DNA of 63,169 bases from an uncultured Clostridiaceae bacterium (GTDB lineage Bacteria > Bacillota > Clostridia > TANB77 > CAG-508). Location of the stretch: the NCBI GenBank assembly GCA_948356915.1, contig CAOJCG010000013.1, positions 1-63,169 on the forward strand, read 5' to 3'. This document shows, piece after piece, positions 26,641 through 36,014 of the stretch (position 1 is the first letter of the stretch; each line of letters starts with the position of its first letter). The translations under genes and the position numbers were made by a program. The notes beneath the pieces were generated by a model that was not told the origin of the DNA, ran no database searches, and saw only the letters and a list, made by a program, of their open reading frames with translations.

Positions 26641-28383
26641 CTATATTACATTTTCTTTTATTTGTATCAAATTCTTATAATTTTTATTTTTAGTTATCAA
26701 TTCACCATGTGTACCTGATGCGGTTGTTTTACCATCTATATAAATTATATTGTCCGCATAATTTATAATTTCTAAATTATTGCTAATAATAATGATAGTT
26801 TTATTGCTATAATTATTCTTTAAATTTGTTAATATATTACATCTTGTTTTATTATCCAATTTATTTAATGCCTCATCTAATATAAGAATTGGTTTATCAC
26901 TTATCAAACTTCTTGCTATTGCTATTCTTTGTTTTTGACCGCCTGATAACTTTATTCCATTTTCTCCAATTAGTGTATTATAATTATTTTCAAATTTATT
27001 AATATCTTCTTTTAAGTCACAGTCAATTACTATTTTTTCTAAAGTATTAGTTTCTATTTCATTATCTAATTTGATATTTTCTAATATACTTCCAGAAAAC
27101 ATATATGTTTCACCTAATACTAATTCAACATATTTTCTTATATCTTCTTTGTTTAATCTTTTTATATTGTGATTATTTATATATATATTACCATCATATT
27201 TATAAAAGCCTAATATAGTTTTTGCTAGTACACTCTTTCCACTTCCATTATCACCTATAATAGCAATATTTTGACCTTGTTTTATTATAAAGTTAATATG
27301 TTTTAATATAGTTTGATTATCTATATATATAGAAACATTGCTAAATATAATTTCACCATTTAAATCATAAACATGGTTTTCTTTATTTTCTTCTTTTAGG
27401 TGTAATAAATTATTTATTTTTTTAGTTACTACTTGAAAATCATCAATAGTGTCTAAATTGTTACCAAAGCTATAAATACAGTCAAATATTTTTTCTGTTA
27501 GGTCGTGTAATGCAACTAATGAACCTATTGTCATTTTTCCGTTAATAATAGCAATTCCACCTAACATATATATAATTGGTGTTTTCAAATATGTTATATG
27601 TTCAAGTATAATATCATAGAATAATACTAATTTTATAAACTTAACTTCTTCTTTACAAGAATCATCATTTAATCGCTTATATTCTTCTTTTTCTTGATAT
27701 TGTTTATTAAACATTCGTATAAACCTATAATTTTTTATATTATTGATTGTTTTATTCAGTAAATGCTTTCTTTTAACAATCATATTATCTATGCTTATAC
27801 CTAGTTTTTTAAAATACCACAATGAAAATAATATCATTATAATTATACAAGAGAAAATATATATTGATATTGCTAAATTTAATACTATTCCTTCTCTTAT
27901 AATAAATATGCTTAAGAAAATAATATCTAATATTACATTAAATTGATTATTAAAAAATTTTGAATATACATCAGCATCTTCATTTATTCTTTGTATCATT
28001 TCAGTTTTATCATATGAATTATAACTTTCATATTCTAAATTTAACATATGGCCATATAAAGTAGTTCTTATATTTACATTTATTTTTAATTTAAATCTTG
28101 TTGTAAGTCTATCCCTAAAGTAATTTAATAATTTTTGTATTAAATTCAATATTACTATTATAATAGTAATAATTAATAAATCATGAATATAATTTTGCTT
28201 AAAAATTATATTTAAATATTCTGGTATATCATTATAATTATTAAATAAAATTCCATCTATTGCGTATTTTATATTCATTGATATTGAAAATGTTAAATAT
28301 GAAATTCCTATACTTAATATAACCAATAGAATTAAATAAATTTTTGTATTTTTTAGTGCAATCTTTACTATATTTTTTTTCAT
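26641..28383 (-). CDS. ABC exporter half-transporter, degenerate switch region
   Basis: 580 residues with six predicted membrane helices, then Walker A IIGDNGSGKSVLAKTI, signature KLSGGQKQRIAIARS and Walker B ILILDEALNK. The H-loop position reads IIIISNNLEII, so the switch histidine is absent. One degenerate ATP site is normal in heterodimeric ABC exporters such as BmrCD or TM287/288. It starts 8 bases after the stop of the 59-residue peptide gene, behind AGGTAAAGGT, and the partner subunit follows 8 bases downstream. Confidence 0.9.
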   Translation of the reverse strand: MKKNIVKIALKNTKIYLILLVILSIGISYLTFSISMNIKYAIDGILFNNYNDIPEYLNIIFKQNYIHDLLIITIIIVILNLIQKLLNYFRDRLTTRFKLKINVNIRTTLYGHMLNLEYESYNSYDKTEMIQRINEDADVYSKFFNNQFNVILDIIFLSIFIIREGIVLNLAISIYIFSCIIIMILFSLWYFKKLGISIDNMIVKRKHLLNKTINNIKNYRFIRMFNKQYQEKEEYKRLNDDSCKEEVKFIKLVLFYDIILEHITYLKTPIIYMLGGIAIINGKMTIGSLVALHDLTEKIFDCIYSFGNNLDTIDDFQVVTKKINNLLHLKEENKENHVYDLNGEIIFSNVSIYIDNQTILKHINFIIKQGQNIAIIGDNGSGKSVLAKTILGFYKYDGNIYINNHNIKRLNKEDIRKYVELVLGETYMFSGSILENIKLDNEIETNTLEKIVIDCDLKEDINKFENNYNTLIGENGIKLSGGQKQRIAIARSLISDKPILILDEALNKLDNKTRCNILTNLKNNYSNKTIIIISNNLEIINYADNIIYIDGKTTASGTHGELITKNKNYKNLIQIKENVI

Positions 28384-28391
28384 ACCTTTAC

Positions 28392-28571
28392 CTAAAATTT
28401 TATTTCTTTATTTATTTTATTAAAATTACTAGTATCATCATTATTATAATTACTAAAATTAATATTTGATATTTTTTGTTGTTCGATAGAGTCAATCATA
28501 AAATTTGAATATTCACCTTGTTTTAAATTTTTAGGTCCATATATTTTATCATTCAAGTTTAATATATTCAA
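28392..28571 (-). CDS. 59-residue peptide ahead of the ABC exporter
   Basis: A TTG start at 28571 lies 7 bases after AGAAGGTG. The frame runs to TAG 28392-28394, 8 bases before the first ABC gene. The product begins MNILNLNDKIYGPKNL and its C-terminal half is dominated by Asn, Ser, Asp, Ile and Phe (ISNINFSNYNNDDTSNFNKI). It has no Cys, no signal peptide and no membrane helix. The size and position match a leader-plus-core precursor of an exported peptide, but no modifying enzyme is nearby. Alternatively it is a small cytosolic accessory protein. Confidence 0.55.
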   Translation of the reverse strand: MNILNLNDKIYGPKNLKQGEYSNFMIDSIEQQKISNINFSNYNNDDTSNFNKINKEIKF

Positions 28572-28575
28572 AATA

Positions 28576-28625
28576 AAACACCTTCTATAAATATATATTC
28601 TATTATATATTTATAGGAGGTGTTT
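28576..28625 (-). promoter_or_regulatory. 22-bp hairpin overlapping the peptide ribosome site
   Basis: Arms 28576-28597 and 28604-28625 pair over 22 bases with one mismatch and a 6-base loop. On the minus strand the distal arm contains AGAAGGTG, the peptide ribosome site, followed by TTTTATTTT. It can act as an intrinsic terminator after the AraC-type gene and as a structure that hides the peptide ribosome site. Confidence 0.65.
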
Positions 28626-28657
28626 ATATTAACTTTTTAGGTTTCATTTTTATTAAC

Positions 28658-29485
28658 TTATTTTATTGGAATACATATTTCACAATCATCTTTGTAATAA
28701 ATTTCTAATTGTGGGTAGTTTAATATTTCAGTATATTTTGATGAAGGTAACCATTTAGTATAAATTGTATTATATAACTTTATAATGTCATCTTGATTTT
28801 TATTTTTTAATTTAAAACATGCCCATGTTGCTTCTGGAATTTCAATACTTACAAGATCATTTCTAGGAGTTTTTCCTAATATATAATATTGGATATTTTG
28901 AGTTAAATCATTATCATATATATCTATACTTGCACCATAATATAATTCGTTTTTATCACTATGCTCTATTATAAAATCAAGTATTTTTTCATTTCTTGAT
29001 TTATCAAATAAGTCTCTTATAGCTTCACTATTACTTAGTTTTATTATTCCTGTTGTTATTCCATATAATTTTTGTTTATCTAATTTTCTTACTGTATATT
29101 CTAATTCTTCTATAATATCTGTGGTAGGCTTAAATTCAATTTTAGGAAAAGTTTTTAAACTTAATGTATTTTTTCTTAAATTTTGTGGACTAACTCCATG
29201 CATTTTCTTAAATGAATTTGAAAATGAAATTGGAGAATCATATTGATATTTCATGGCTAAATCAATTATCTTTATATCAGTAGATAAAAGTTCCTCTGCA
29301 GCTTTACTTAATCTTCTTTTTCTTATATATTCTGTCAAAGTTATACCTGTTAAAAAAGCAAATATCCTTTGCAAAGTATAACTTGAGGTTCCTATAATTT
29401 TTGCCAAATATTTATAATTAATTTTCTGTGTTAAATTATCTTCTATTTTATTTATTACTTCATTTAAATTTTCATAATAATTCAT
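28658..29485 (-). CDS. AraC-family regulator with GyrI-like effector domain
   Basis: 275 residues. The N-terminal 100 hold two helix-turn-helix motifs of AraC type (SSYTLQRIFAFLTGITLTEY and KYQYDSPISFSNSFKKMHG). The C-terminal 160 resemble GyrI/SOUL-type ligand-binding domains (GASIDIYDNDLTQNIQYYIL, then VSIEIPEATWACFKL). Such Rob/BmrR-like regulators sense amphipathic compounds. Adjacent ABC exporter genes on the same strand suggest it controls them. ATG 29485 has the ribosome site AAAGGAAAAAT. Confidence 0.88.
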   Translation of the reverse strand: MNYYENLNEVINKIEDNLTQKINYKYLAKIIGTSSYTLQRIFAFLTGITLTEYIRKRRLSKAAEELLSTDIKIIDLAMKYQYDSPISFSNSFKKMHGVSPQNLRKNTLSLKTFPKIEFKPTTDIIEELEYTVRKLDKQKLYGITTGIIKLSNSEAIRDLFDKSRNEKILDFIIEHSDKNELYYGASIDIYDNDLTQNIQYYILGKTPRNDLVSIEIPEATWACFKLKNKNQDDIIKLYNTIYTKWLPSSKYTEILNYPQLEIYYKDDCEICIPIK

Positions 29486-29637
29486 TTTATTTTTCCTTTT
29501 ATAATTAGAATATTTTTTAATATTTTACCATAAAGATTAGAAAAAAGGAAGTATCTTAAAAACACTTTAAGTTATAATAATATTTTGTGGAATAAAAACT
29601 TTAATATTATATAAAAATAATAATAGGAGGTATAAAA

Positions 29638-30225
29638 ATGTTAAAAATGATAGACCTACCATATCCACTAAATGCATTAGAACCATACTATTCAAAAGAA
29701 ACATTAGACTTACATTATAATGTATTATATAAAGGATATGTAGATAACACAAATAAAACAGAAGAAGGGCTAAATAAAGCTAGAGAAACAAATGATTTTT
29801 CAAATATAAAATGTTTAGAAAAAAATTTGAGTTTCTTTGGTTCAGGAGCAATACTACATGAACTATTTTTTGAAAACATGGGACCTGGAATACCAACTTC
29901 TCCAAGTGTAGAGTTAATGGAGCGAATAATAAAGGACTTTGGAAGTTTCGAAAAGTTTAAAGAGCAATTCACACAAGCATCCACTCAAGTAGAAGCATCA
30001 GGCTGGTGCCTGTTAGTATGGGTTCAAAACTGGGATAAATTAGAAATATTGCAATGTGAAAAACATCAAAACTTAACTCTATGGGGGTGCAAACCATTAC
30101 TAGTATTAGATATGTGGGAGCATTCATACTACTTACAATACAAGACAAAAAGACCAGAATATATAAATGCATTTTGGAATATTTTAAATTGGAATGTGGT
30201 AAATAAGAGATTTTTAGAAAAATAG
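29638..30225 (+). CDS. sodA: Iron/manganese superoxide dismutase
   Basis: 195 residues, standard length. Metal ligands are visible: the His of DLHYNVLYKGYV, the His of SGAILHELFF, and Asp and His of LDMWEHSYYLQY. It dismutates superoxide to oxygen and peroxide. Fe versus Mn use cannot be told from these motifs. Ribosome site ATAGGAGGT directly before ATG 29638. A single-gene unit with a strong terminator, in a probably anaerobic organism, consistent with oxygen defence. Confidence 0.93.
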   Translation: MLKMIDLPYPLNALEPYYSKETLDLHYNVLYKGYVDNTNKTEEGLNKARETNDFSNIKCLEKNLSFFGSGAILHELFFENMGPGIPTSPSVELMERIIKDFGSFEKFKEQFTQASTQVEASGWCLLVWVQNWDKLEILQCEKHQNLTLWGCKPLLVLDMWEHSYYLQYKTKRPEYINAFWNILNWNVVNKRFLEK

Positions 30226-30228
30226 AAT

Positions 30229-30290
30229 GGAAAAGAAATGGGACGTATGGAAAGATTTCCACACGTCCCATTTCTTTCATTTCTTTCCCT
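30229..30290 (+). terminator. Long hairpin terminator, family F repeat
   Basis: Arms around AAAGAAATGGGACGT / ACGTCCCATTTCTTT. Related GGGAC palindromes occur at 48720 and 50646. Confidence 0.65.
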
Positions 30291-30365
30291 ATTTTAGATA
30301 AAAACATAATAAAAATTCAAATAAATGGTAATAATTATAAAAAAGGAATTTTGAGGAGAATGCAC

Positions 30366-32969
30366 ATGCAAGAAAAGGAAGAGAAAAACGATATCATAAA
30401 AATGTATGAAAAAGAAAGCTTAAAGAATATAGATGAATTTGTAAAAGAAAATAATATGGATATAAAAAAAGGCTTAAATGAAGAACAAATAGAAGAAAAT
30501 ATAAACAAATATGGATTAAACGAAATAAAGCAAAATAAACCGAAACAGTGGTACAACTATTTTTTTGAGAGTTTACTAAGTCCATTTAATCTAATACTAT
30601 TAGGAATAGCAGTAGTTTTAATATACACAGATGTAATATTGCCAGAAACAAAAAACTATTCAAACATAATAGTAATACTTATACTAATAGCAGTAAGTAC
30701 ACTATTAGAATTTTTTGAAGTATTCAAATCAAACAAAGCAGCAGAAAAGCTAAAAAGCCTAATAGAAACAAAAGCATTAGTTCTAAGAAATGGAAAAGAA
30801 GAAAAAGTTGCCCTAAATCAAATAACAGTAGGAGATATTGTAATACTTTCAGCAGGAGATATAATACCAGCCGACTTAAAAATAATAGAAGCAAAAGACT
30901 TATATGTATCACAATCAACCTTAACAGGAGAAAGTGAAGCATCAAGAAAGGTAGTTAACTTAGAAAATAATAAAATAGAAACAATAACAGACCTAAATAA
31001 TATATGTTTTATGGGTACAAATGTAACAAGTGGTTATGCAAAAGCAATTGTAATAAAAACAGGAGATAATACCTACTTTGGAAAAATAGCCCACACTGTA
31101 ACAAACGGAAAACCTCAAACAGCCTTCCAAAAAGGAATAAAAAGTGTAAGTAAACTATTAATAAAATTTATGCTAGTAATGATACCAATAATATTCATAC
31201 TAAACATTAATACACACGGAACATTAGTAGCCTTCACCTTTGCAGTAGCAATAGCAATAGGAATAACCCCACTTTTATTACCAGTAATATTATCATCAAG
31301 CCTTGCAAAAGGCGCAGTAAAAATGTCAAAGAAAAAAACAATAATAAAAAAATTAGATTCAGTTCAAAGTTTTGGAGCAATGAATATTCTATGTACAGAT
31401 AAAACAGGAACCTTGACAGAAGATAAAATAGTACTAGAAAAATATTTAGATATAAAAGGCGAGGAAGATATGGACATACTAAAACATGTATATCTAAATT
31501 CATATTTTCAAACAGGCTTAAAGGGAAACATAGATGAGGCAATAATAGCAAGAGGGGAAAAAGAAGGAATAAAAGAAATTGCAAAAGAGTATAAAAAAAT
31601 AGATGAAATCCCATTCGACTTTTCAAGAAGAAGACTTTCAATAGTAGTTACAAATGGAGAAAAAGAAAAGCTAATTACAAAAGGAGCTATTGAAGAAATA
31701 TTAAATATATGTACAAAAGTAGAATATAAAGGAGAAGTTACAAACCTTACAGAAGAAATAAAAACAAATATTAAAAACATAGCAAAAAGCTTAAATGAAC
31801 AAGGCCTTAGAGTATTAGGAATATGCGAAAGAACAGACGTAAAAGAAATAAAACACTTTGAAGTAAAACACGAAAAAGATATGATACTAATGGGCTTTAT
31901 AGGTTTCCTAGACCCGCCAAAAGAAAGCGCAAAAGAAGCAATAAATATGTTAAACAATAATGGAATAAGAGTAATAGTACTAACAGGAGATAACGAATAT
32001 GTAACAAAAGCAGTATGTGAAAAAGTAGATATAAATACAAAAAGAATAGTATTAGGAAGTAAAGTAGATAAACTATCAGACAAAGCCTTACAACGAATAT
32101 TAAAAGACACAAACATATTTGCAAAACTATCACCAATACAAAAAGCAAGAATAGTAAGGGTATTAGGAGAAATGGGAAATATAGTAGGCTACATGGGAGA
32201 TGGAATAAACGATAGCCCTCCATTAGTAAACTCAGAAGTAGGAATATCAGTAGATACAGCAGTAGATATAGCAAAAGAAACAGCAGATATAATACTACTA
32301 GAAAAAGATTTAAAAGTATTAAATGATGGAGTAATAGAAGGAAGAAAAACCTTTGGAAATTTAATGAAATATATAAAATTAGCCGCAAGCTTTAACTTTG
32401 GGGAAGTAAGCTCAATACTAATAGCAAGTGTACTATTGCCATTTTTCCCAATAACACCAATACAATTATTAGTACAAAGCTTAATATATGATGTGGGTCA
32501 ATTATCACTACCAATGGACAATGTAGATGACGATTATGTAAGAAAACCAAGAAAATGGAGCATAAAGAGCATAAAAAACTTCATGATAGTAATGGGACCA
32601 ACAAGTGCAATATTCGACCTAATAATATTTGCAACACTATGGTTCATATTTGGAATAAGAGAAGCAGCAGTATTCCAAACAATATGGTTCTCATATGGAA
32701 TAATATCAAACTTAATAGGACTTCATATAATAAGAACAGCTAAAAAGCCATTTATAGAAAGCAATAGCTCAAAAATTGTATATATTTTTACAGCAGTAAT
32801 ATGTGTTGTAGCAATACTAGTACCATTTACATTTATAGGTAAATTCTTAGGCTTAGTACCACTTACGCTCCAATATATACTATTTATATTTGCAGTTCCA
32901 ATAGTATATTGCTTATTGGCATTAGAAGTTAAGAAGTTATATATTAGAAAGTATGATGATTGGATTTAG
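30366..32969 (+). CDS. mgtA: MgtA-like P-type ATPase (type III cation transporter)
   Basis: 867 residues from ATG 30366 (GAGGAG 7 bases upstream; in-frame TTG 30351 and ATG 30360 are less well placed). Phosphorylation motif ILCTDKTGTLTEDKI with Asp near residue 345, actuator TGE (LTGESEAS), and hinge GYMGDGINDSPPL. FGAMNILCTDKTGT and the overall order follow the MgtA/MgtB magnesium importers. One oddity: helix M4 reads GITPLLLPVIL where MgtA proteins have TPEMLP, so the intramembrane Glu is replaced by Leu. The transport substrate could therefore differ. It has about 10 membrane segments. Confidence 0.85.
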   Translation: MQEKEEKNDIIKMYEKESLKNIDEFVKENNMDIKKGLNEEQIEENINKYGLNEIKQNKPKQWYNYFFESLLSPFNLILLGIAVVLIYTDVILPETKNYSNIIVILILIAVSTLLEFFEVFKSNKAAEKLKSLIETKALVLRNGKEEKVALNQITVGDIVILSAGDIIPADLKIIEAKDLYVSQSTLTGESEASRKVVNLENNKIETITDLNNICFMGTNVTSGYAKAIVIKTGDNTYFGKIAHTVTNGKPQTAFQKGIKSVSKLLIKFMLVMIPIIFILNINTHGTLVAFTFAVAIAIGITPLLLPVILSSSLAKGAVKMSKKKTIIKKLDSVQSFGAMNILCTDKTGTLTEDKIVLEKYLDIKGEEDMDILKHVYLNSYFQTGLKGNIDEAIIARGEKEGIKEIAKEYKKIDEIPFDFSRRRLSIVVTNGEKEKLITKGAIEEILNICTKVEYKGEVTNLTEEIKTNIKNIAKSLNEQGLRVLGICERTDVKEIKHFEVKHEKDMILMGFIGFLDPPKESAKEAINMLNNNGIRVIVLTGDNEYVTKAVCEKVDINTKRIVLGSKVDKLSDKALQRILKDTNIFAKLSPIQKARIVRVLGEMGNIVGYMGDGINDSPPLVNSEVGISVDTAVDIAKETADIILLEKDLKVLNDGVIEGRKTFGNLMKYIKLAASFNFGEVSSILIASVLLPFFPITPIQLLVQSLIYDVGQLSLPMDNVDDDYVRKPRKWSIKSIKNFMIVMGPTSAIFDLIIFATLWFIFGIREAAVFQTIWFSYGIISNLIGLHIIRTAKKPFIESNSSKIVYIFTAVICVVAILVPFTFIGKFLGLVPLTLQYILFIFAVPIVYCLLALEVKKLYIRKYDDWI

Positions 32970-33263
32970 AACGTTCACATTAGTAACATTTATAAATAGC
33001 AAACCTGTAACTTTTGTTTGAAAATGACACAAAAGCATATATAGTTTTAAAACTTAAATATAGACTAATCTTGAAAAGAATCAAATAGTAATTAAATCTT
33101 TATTTAATTAATTAACTTGTTAACAAACTATAAAAACTTTTAAAGCAAAATAGAAAAACAAAAAGTGCAGGAGACATTGCAAAATTTATAGTGTTTTACT
33201 CCAAGATAATAAAAAAGGATCATATTAACACGTTATATCAATATTGTTATAAAAAATAAAAAG
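32970..33263. other. Non-coding spacer interrupted by the insertion sequence
   Basis: About 290 AT-rich bases without a convincing gene. AAAAGGAGCAAAACTC at 33262 is the left half of a hairpin whose right half (CTCCTTTTAT) lies beyond the IS at 34869, so the IS landed in a terminator. Confidence 0.5.
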
Positions 33264-33274
33264 GAGCAAAACTC
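33264..33274. repeat. Target-site duplication, left copy
   Basis: GAGCAAAACTC directly before the IS end; the identical copy lies at 34861-34871. Confidence 0.85.
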
Positions 33275-34860
33275 AATGTCAACAACTTAAGAAATTGAGC
33301 AGAAATATTTTGAAAATAATCTAAAATATTTCTGCTCTTTATTTGTTAAAAAGGCACAATACTCCTATTGTCTTTAGAATATTAATTTAAACTTGAATTA
33401 TATTTTCAAAGAACCAATTTAGAAACTCGGTTTAAAATTGGTTCTATATTTATTTTTATGATTCCATTTTCTAGGTTGTGTTTCTCTATTATTACGTATT
33501 GCTGTTGTATATCTTTCCATTTCTTTTATTAAATTTTCAAACTCTTGGTTACTTTCTTTTTTATCTTTTATTAACAATATTCTTATATATTGTTCTTTAT
33601 ATATTCCTATTGCTTTATTCTCATTGATTTTATATTCTAATTTTAAATTTCTGTCTTTATTAGATTCTACTAATTCTTTATTTCCTGTATATATCATATC
33701 TTGTAATTGATTATATACAAATATTTGAGCATATACATCTTGATAAATAAATATTGGTAAGTTCCCTGAAATGATTCTATTTTTAATTTGTTCTTTATAC
33801 TGTCATAGGATTCTTCTATTTTCCACCTATTTCCATATAATTCTTTTAATTCTCTTATACTAAATTCTTCCATTGTAACATTTGATATTAGATATTCTGT
33901 CGTTTCTTCAGTTACTTCTATTTTTGTAAATCTATATTTAATTCCTGTTTTATCTTTTATTTCATTATATATCTTTGGATATTTCTTTTTTATTGATTGT
34001 AGTCTTGAATAATAATACTCTAATTCAATTATTTCATCGTCTTGTTTCATTTGTTGCTTTTCTTCTTTATAATCTTTTCCTCGTAATCTCATTAAAAATT
34101 TTATATTTCTTGTTTCTAACCAATAAAAAAATTCAATTGATGGATAACCTCTATCAAATATAATTAATACCTTTTCTACACCTATTATTTCTATCATTTT
34201 ATCAATATTTCTTTTTGCTAATTCAATCTCACTTGCAGTATATTTATCTATTTCGACATCAATATAAAAATGATTATTAACATCATATATGCTAGATAAA
34301 AGTGCTCTGGCAGCATTGGCGCCACCTTGATTTTCAGCATATCCAAATTCTTCTGTATTCTTTTGTGTGTTTGGTATCTCCTCTTTTGAACCATCTATAG
34401 CAAATATTATATATCCATTTTTTCTTTGAATATATTTTTTATCTTCATAAAAATCTTTTAGATATATTTCATTAATTTGTTTAAAGACTTCTGGATTTAG
34501 ATGTCTTCTTTGTTTTAGATATGCTTCATCAGTACACATTACATTTTTATCTCCTTTTTTTCTAATCATATAATCTCTAATTTCAAAAGAAGTATTTTTC
34601 CCTTGTTTATTTAAGGTCATCAATAATAAATCCTGACAAGATATTTTTCTATTTCGACTAAATGTGTTTTTATACTTTTCATCAGCTAATCTACATATAC
34701 TTCTTATATTATCACTATATATGAAATCTTTAATTTTATTATTTCTTCTTTTTACTGATTTTATCATTTGTTACCTCTTTTTGTTTTATTATAACAAAAA
34801 AAGAAAGAAAATCATAATATTTTTCTGATTTTCTTTCTTTTTTCTTAAGTTGTTGACATT
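33275..34860 (-). mobile_element. IS4/IS231-like insertion sequence, 1586 bp
   Basis: Terminal inverted repeats AATGTCAACAACTTAAGAAA at both ends, flanked by an 11-bp direct repeat GAG-N5-CTC. IS231 elements duplicate 10-12 bp at GGG-N5-CCC-like targets, which this resembles. Both ends carry strong hairpins (33296-33345, 34797-34853) that would block transcription reading in from outside. The transposase gene on the minus strand carries a frame change. Confidence 0.88.
33419..34767 (-). pseudogene. IS4-family transposase with one frame change
   Basis: 34767 to about 33770 encodes the N-terminal and catalytic parts: first Asp in IFAIDGSKEEIPN, second Asp in LIIFDRGYPS, and the YREK signature of the IS4 family in YGNRWKIEESYDSIK. 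At about 33766-33772 the family motif F-S-G-N requires a move to the -1 frame (one base missing after TCATTT). The remainder (IYQDVYAQIF... to 33419) is then open to the end. It could be a recent 1-base deletion or a -1 frameshift; no canonical slippery heptamer is present, so a deletion is more likely. No CGG is involved. Confidence 0.8.
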
Positions 34861-34871
34861 GAGCAAAACTC
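34861..34871. repeat. Target-site duplication, right copy
   Basis: GAGCAAAACTC directly after the IS, identical to 33264-33274. Confidence 0.85.
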
Positions 34872-34943
34872 CTTTTATATTTATATATAGAATTTTGTTG
34901 CGAACCTACCTATAAAATAGTAAAAGTTCGTATAAGTTTTGTT

Positions 34944-35018
34944 TGGCTGGGCTGGCTAGATTCGAACTAGCGCATGTATGAGTCAAAGTCATATGCCTTA
35001 CCGCTTGGCTACAGCCCA
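34944..35018 (-). tRNA. tRNA-Gln (anticodon TTG)
   Basis: Acceptor TGGGCTG / CAGCCCA, anticodon loop with TTG, T-arm GCTAGTTCGAATCTAGC, CCA encoded at the 3' end. Confidence 0.92.
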
Positions 35019-35030
35019 ATGTATTTTTTA

Positions 35031-35108
35031 TGGGGTGGAAGATGGGACTCGAACCCACGGTCTTCAGTGCCACAAACTGACGCGTTAACCAACTACGCTA
35101 CATCCACC
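35031..35108 (-). tRNA. tRNA-His (anticodon GTG)
   Basis: Carries the extra 5' G that pairs with the discriminator C, anticodon GTG, T-arm GTGGGTTCGAGTCCCAT, encoded CCA. One acceptor pair is a T-T mismatch. It is 12 bases from tRNA-Gln and probably co-transcribed with it. Confidence 0.92.
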
Positions 35109-35270
35109 ATCTTGCAATTAATTATTATTGTACTCTATTTTGTAAAAAAAGTCAACTATTTTTATAAAATTTAATCTATAAACAACTAATTAAAGTAAAA
35201 TACTTGAAAATAAAGAATTTTTAAGGTAGAATAGTAGAATATAAGAAACACTAAAGGAGGTAAATAATAA

Positions 35271-35714
35271 ATGAAAGTTATTTTATTAAGTGATATAAAA
35301 GGTGTAGGAAAGAAGGACCAAATAATAAATGCAAATGATGGTTATGCAAGGAATTATTTATTTCCAAAAAAATTAGCAGTGGAAGCAACAACTGGCAATT
35401 TAAGTAACTTAAAAGCAAAGCAAGAATCAAACCAATATAGAAAAGATATGCAAAAAGAAGAAGCTATTAATTTAGCAAACAAGTTAAAAGAAATAAACTT
35501 AATAATAAAAGTAAAAGCAGGAGAAAATGGTAAGATATTTGGCGGAGTAACAGCAAAAGAAATAGCAGATAATTTAAAGACACAATATAACATAGAAATA
35601 GATAAGAAAAAGATAAACATAAGTGAAACAATAAAAGTTATAGGAACAAGAACAGTAGATATTAAATTGTATGAGGGTGTAATAGGAAAATTGAAAATAA
35701 ATGTAATAAGCTAA
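35271..35714 (+). CDS. rplI: 50S ribosomal protein bL9
   Basis: 147 residues. The N-terminal RNA-binding lobe [19 protein letters not shown], then [18 protein letters not shown], is a textbook L9 signature. A long connecting helix and the C-terminal lobe ([16 protein letters not shown]) follow. It binds 23S rRNA near the L1 stalk and affects frame maintenance and translocation. Ribosome site AAAGGAGGTAAATAATA. The rplI-dnaB order is common in Firmicutes. L9 mutants of E. coli increase ribosome hopping and frameshifting; this copy looks complete. Confidence 0.97.
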   Translation: MKVILLSDIKGVGKKDQIINANDGYARNYLFPKKLAVEATTGNLSNLKAKQESNQYRKDMQKEEAINLANKLKEINLIIKVKAGENGKIFGGVTAKEIADNLKTQYNIEIDKKKINISETIKVIGTRTVDIKLYEGVIGKLKINVIS

Positions 35715-35739
35715 ATATTATTCATCATTCACGAAATGT

Positions 35740-36000
35740 TAGTGAAATGTAGGGGCTTATATCTAAAAGGAATACCAAAGAGAATTTACCGAATTACGCC
35801 CAAATATAGCAGAAAATTAAAGATTAATGTAGGGGCGATGATGGCATCGCCCGTGTTCCAAAGAAGTGGCTAAAATAATATTTTGTTAGTTTCTTCGAAG
35901 AGCGGGCGATTGTACTAAAGCATAACTTAGCTGTAACTCGCTAACGCTCGAACAGCTAAGAAAATAATCGCCCCTACATGTATAATTATAAAAATAATAA
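35740..36000. repeat. Cluster of palindromic repeats before dnaB
   Basis: Family B at 35757-35812, family A at about 35830-35860 (GTAGGGGCGATGATGGCATC then GCCC), and an inverted family A copy at about 35890-35985 (TTCGAAGAGCGGGCGATTG ... AATCGCCCCTACAT) enclosing a further palindrome, GCTGTAACTCGCTAACGCTC then GAACAGC. No gene here. Confidence 0.65.
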
Positions 36001-36014
36001 AGAGGAGAATCTAA

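Noticed and set aside
33694..33800. Programmed frameshift in the IS transposase
   Set aside because: The change is -1 and no standard slippery heptamer is present near 33770; a one-base deletion is simpler. It is unrelated to the CGG sites.
34974..35174. Open frame across the tRNA pair (contains WDSNPRSSVPQTD)
   Set aside because: This is the well-known false protein from the antisense strand of tRNA-His and its neighbour.
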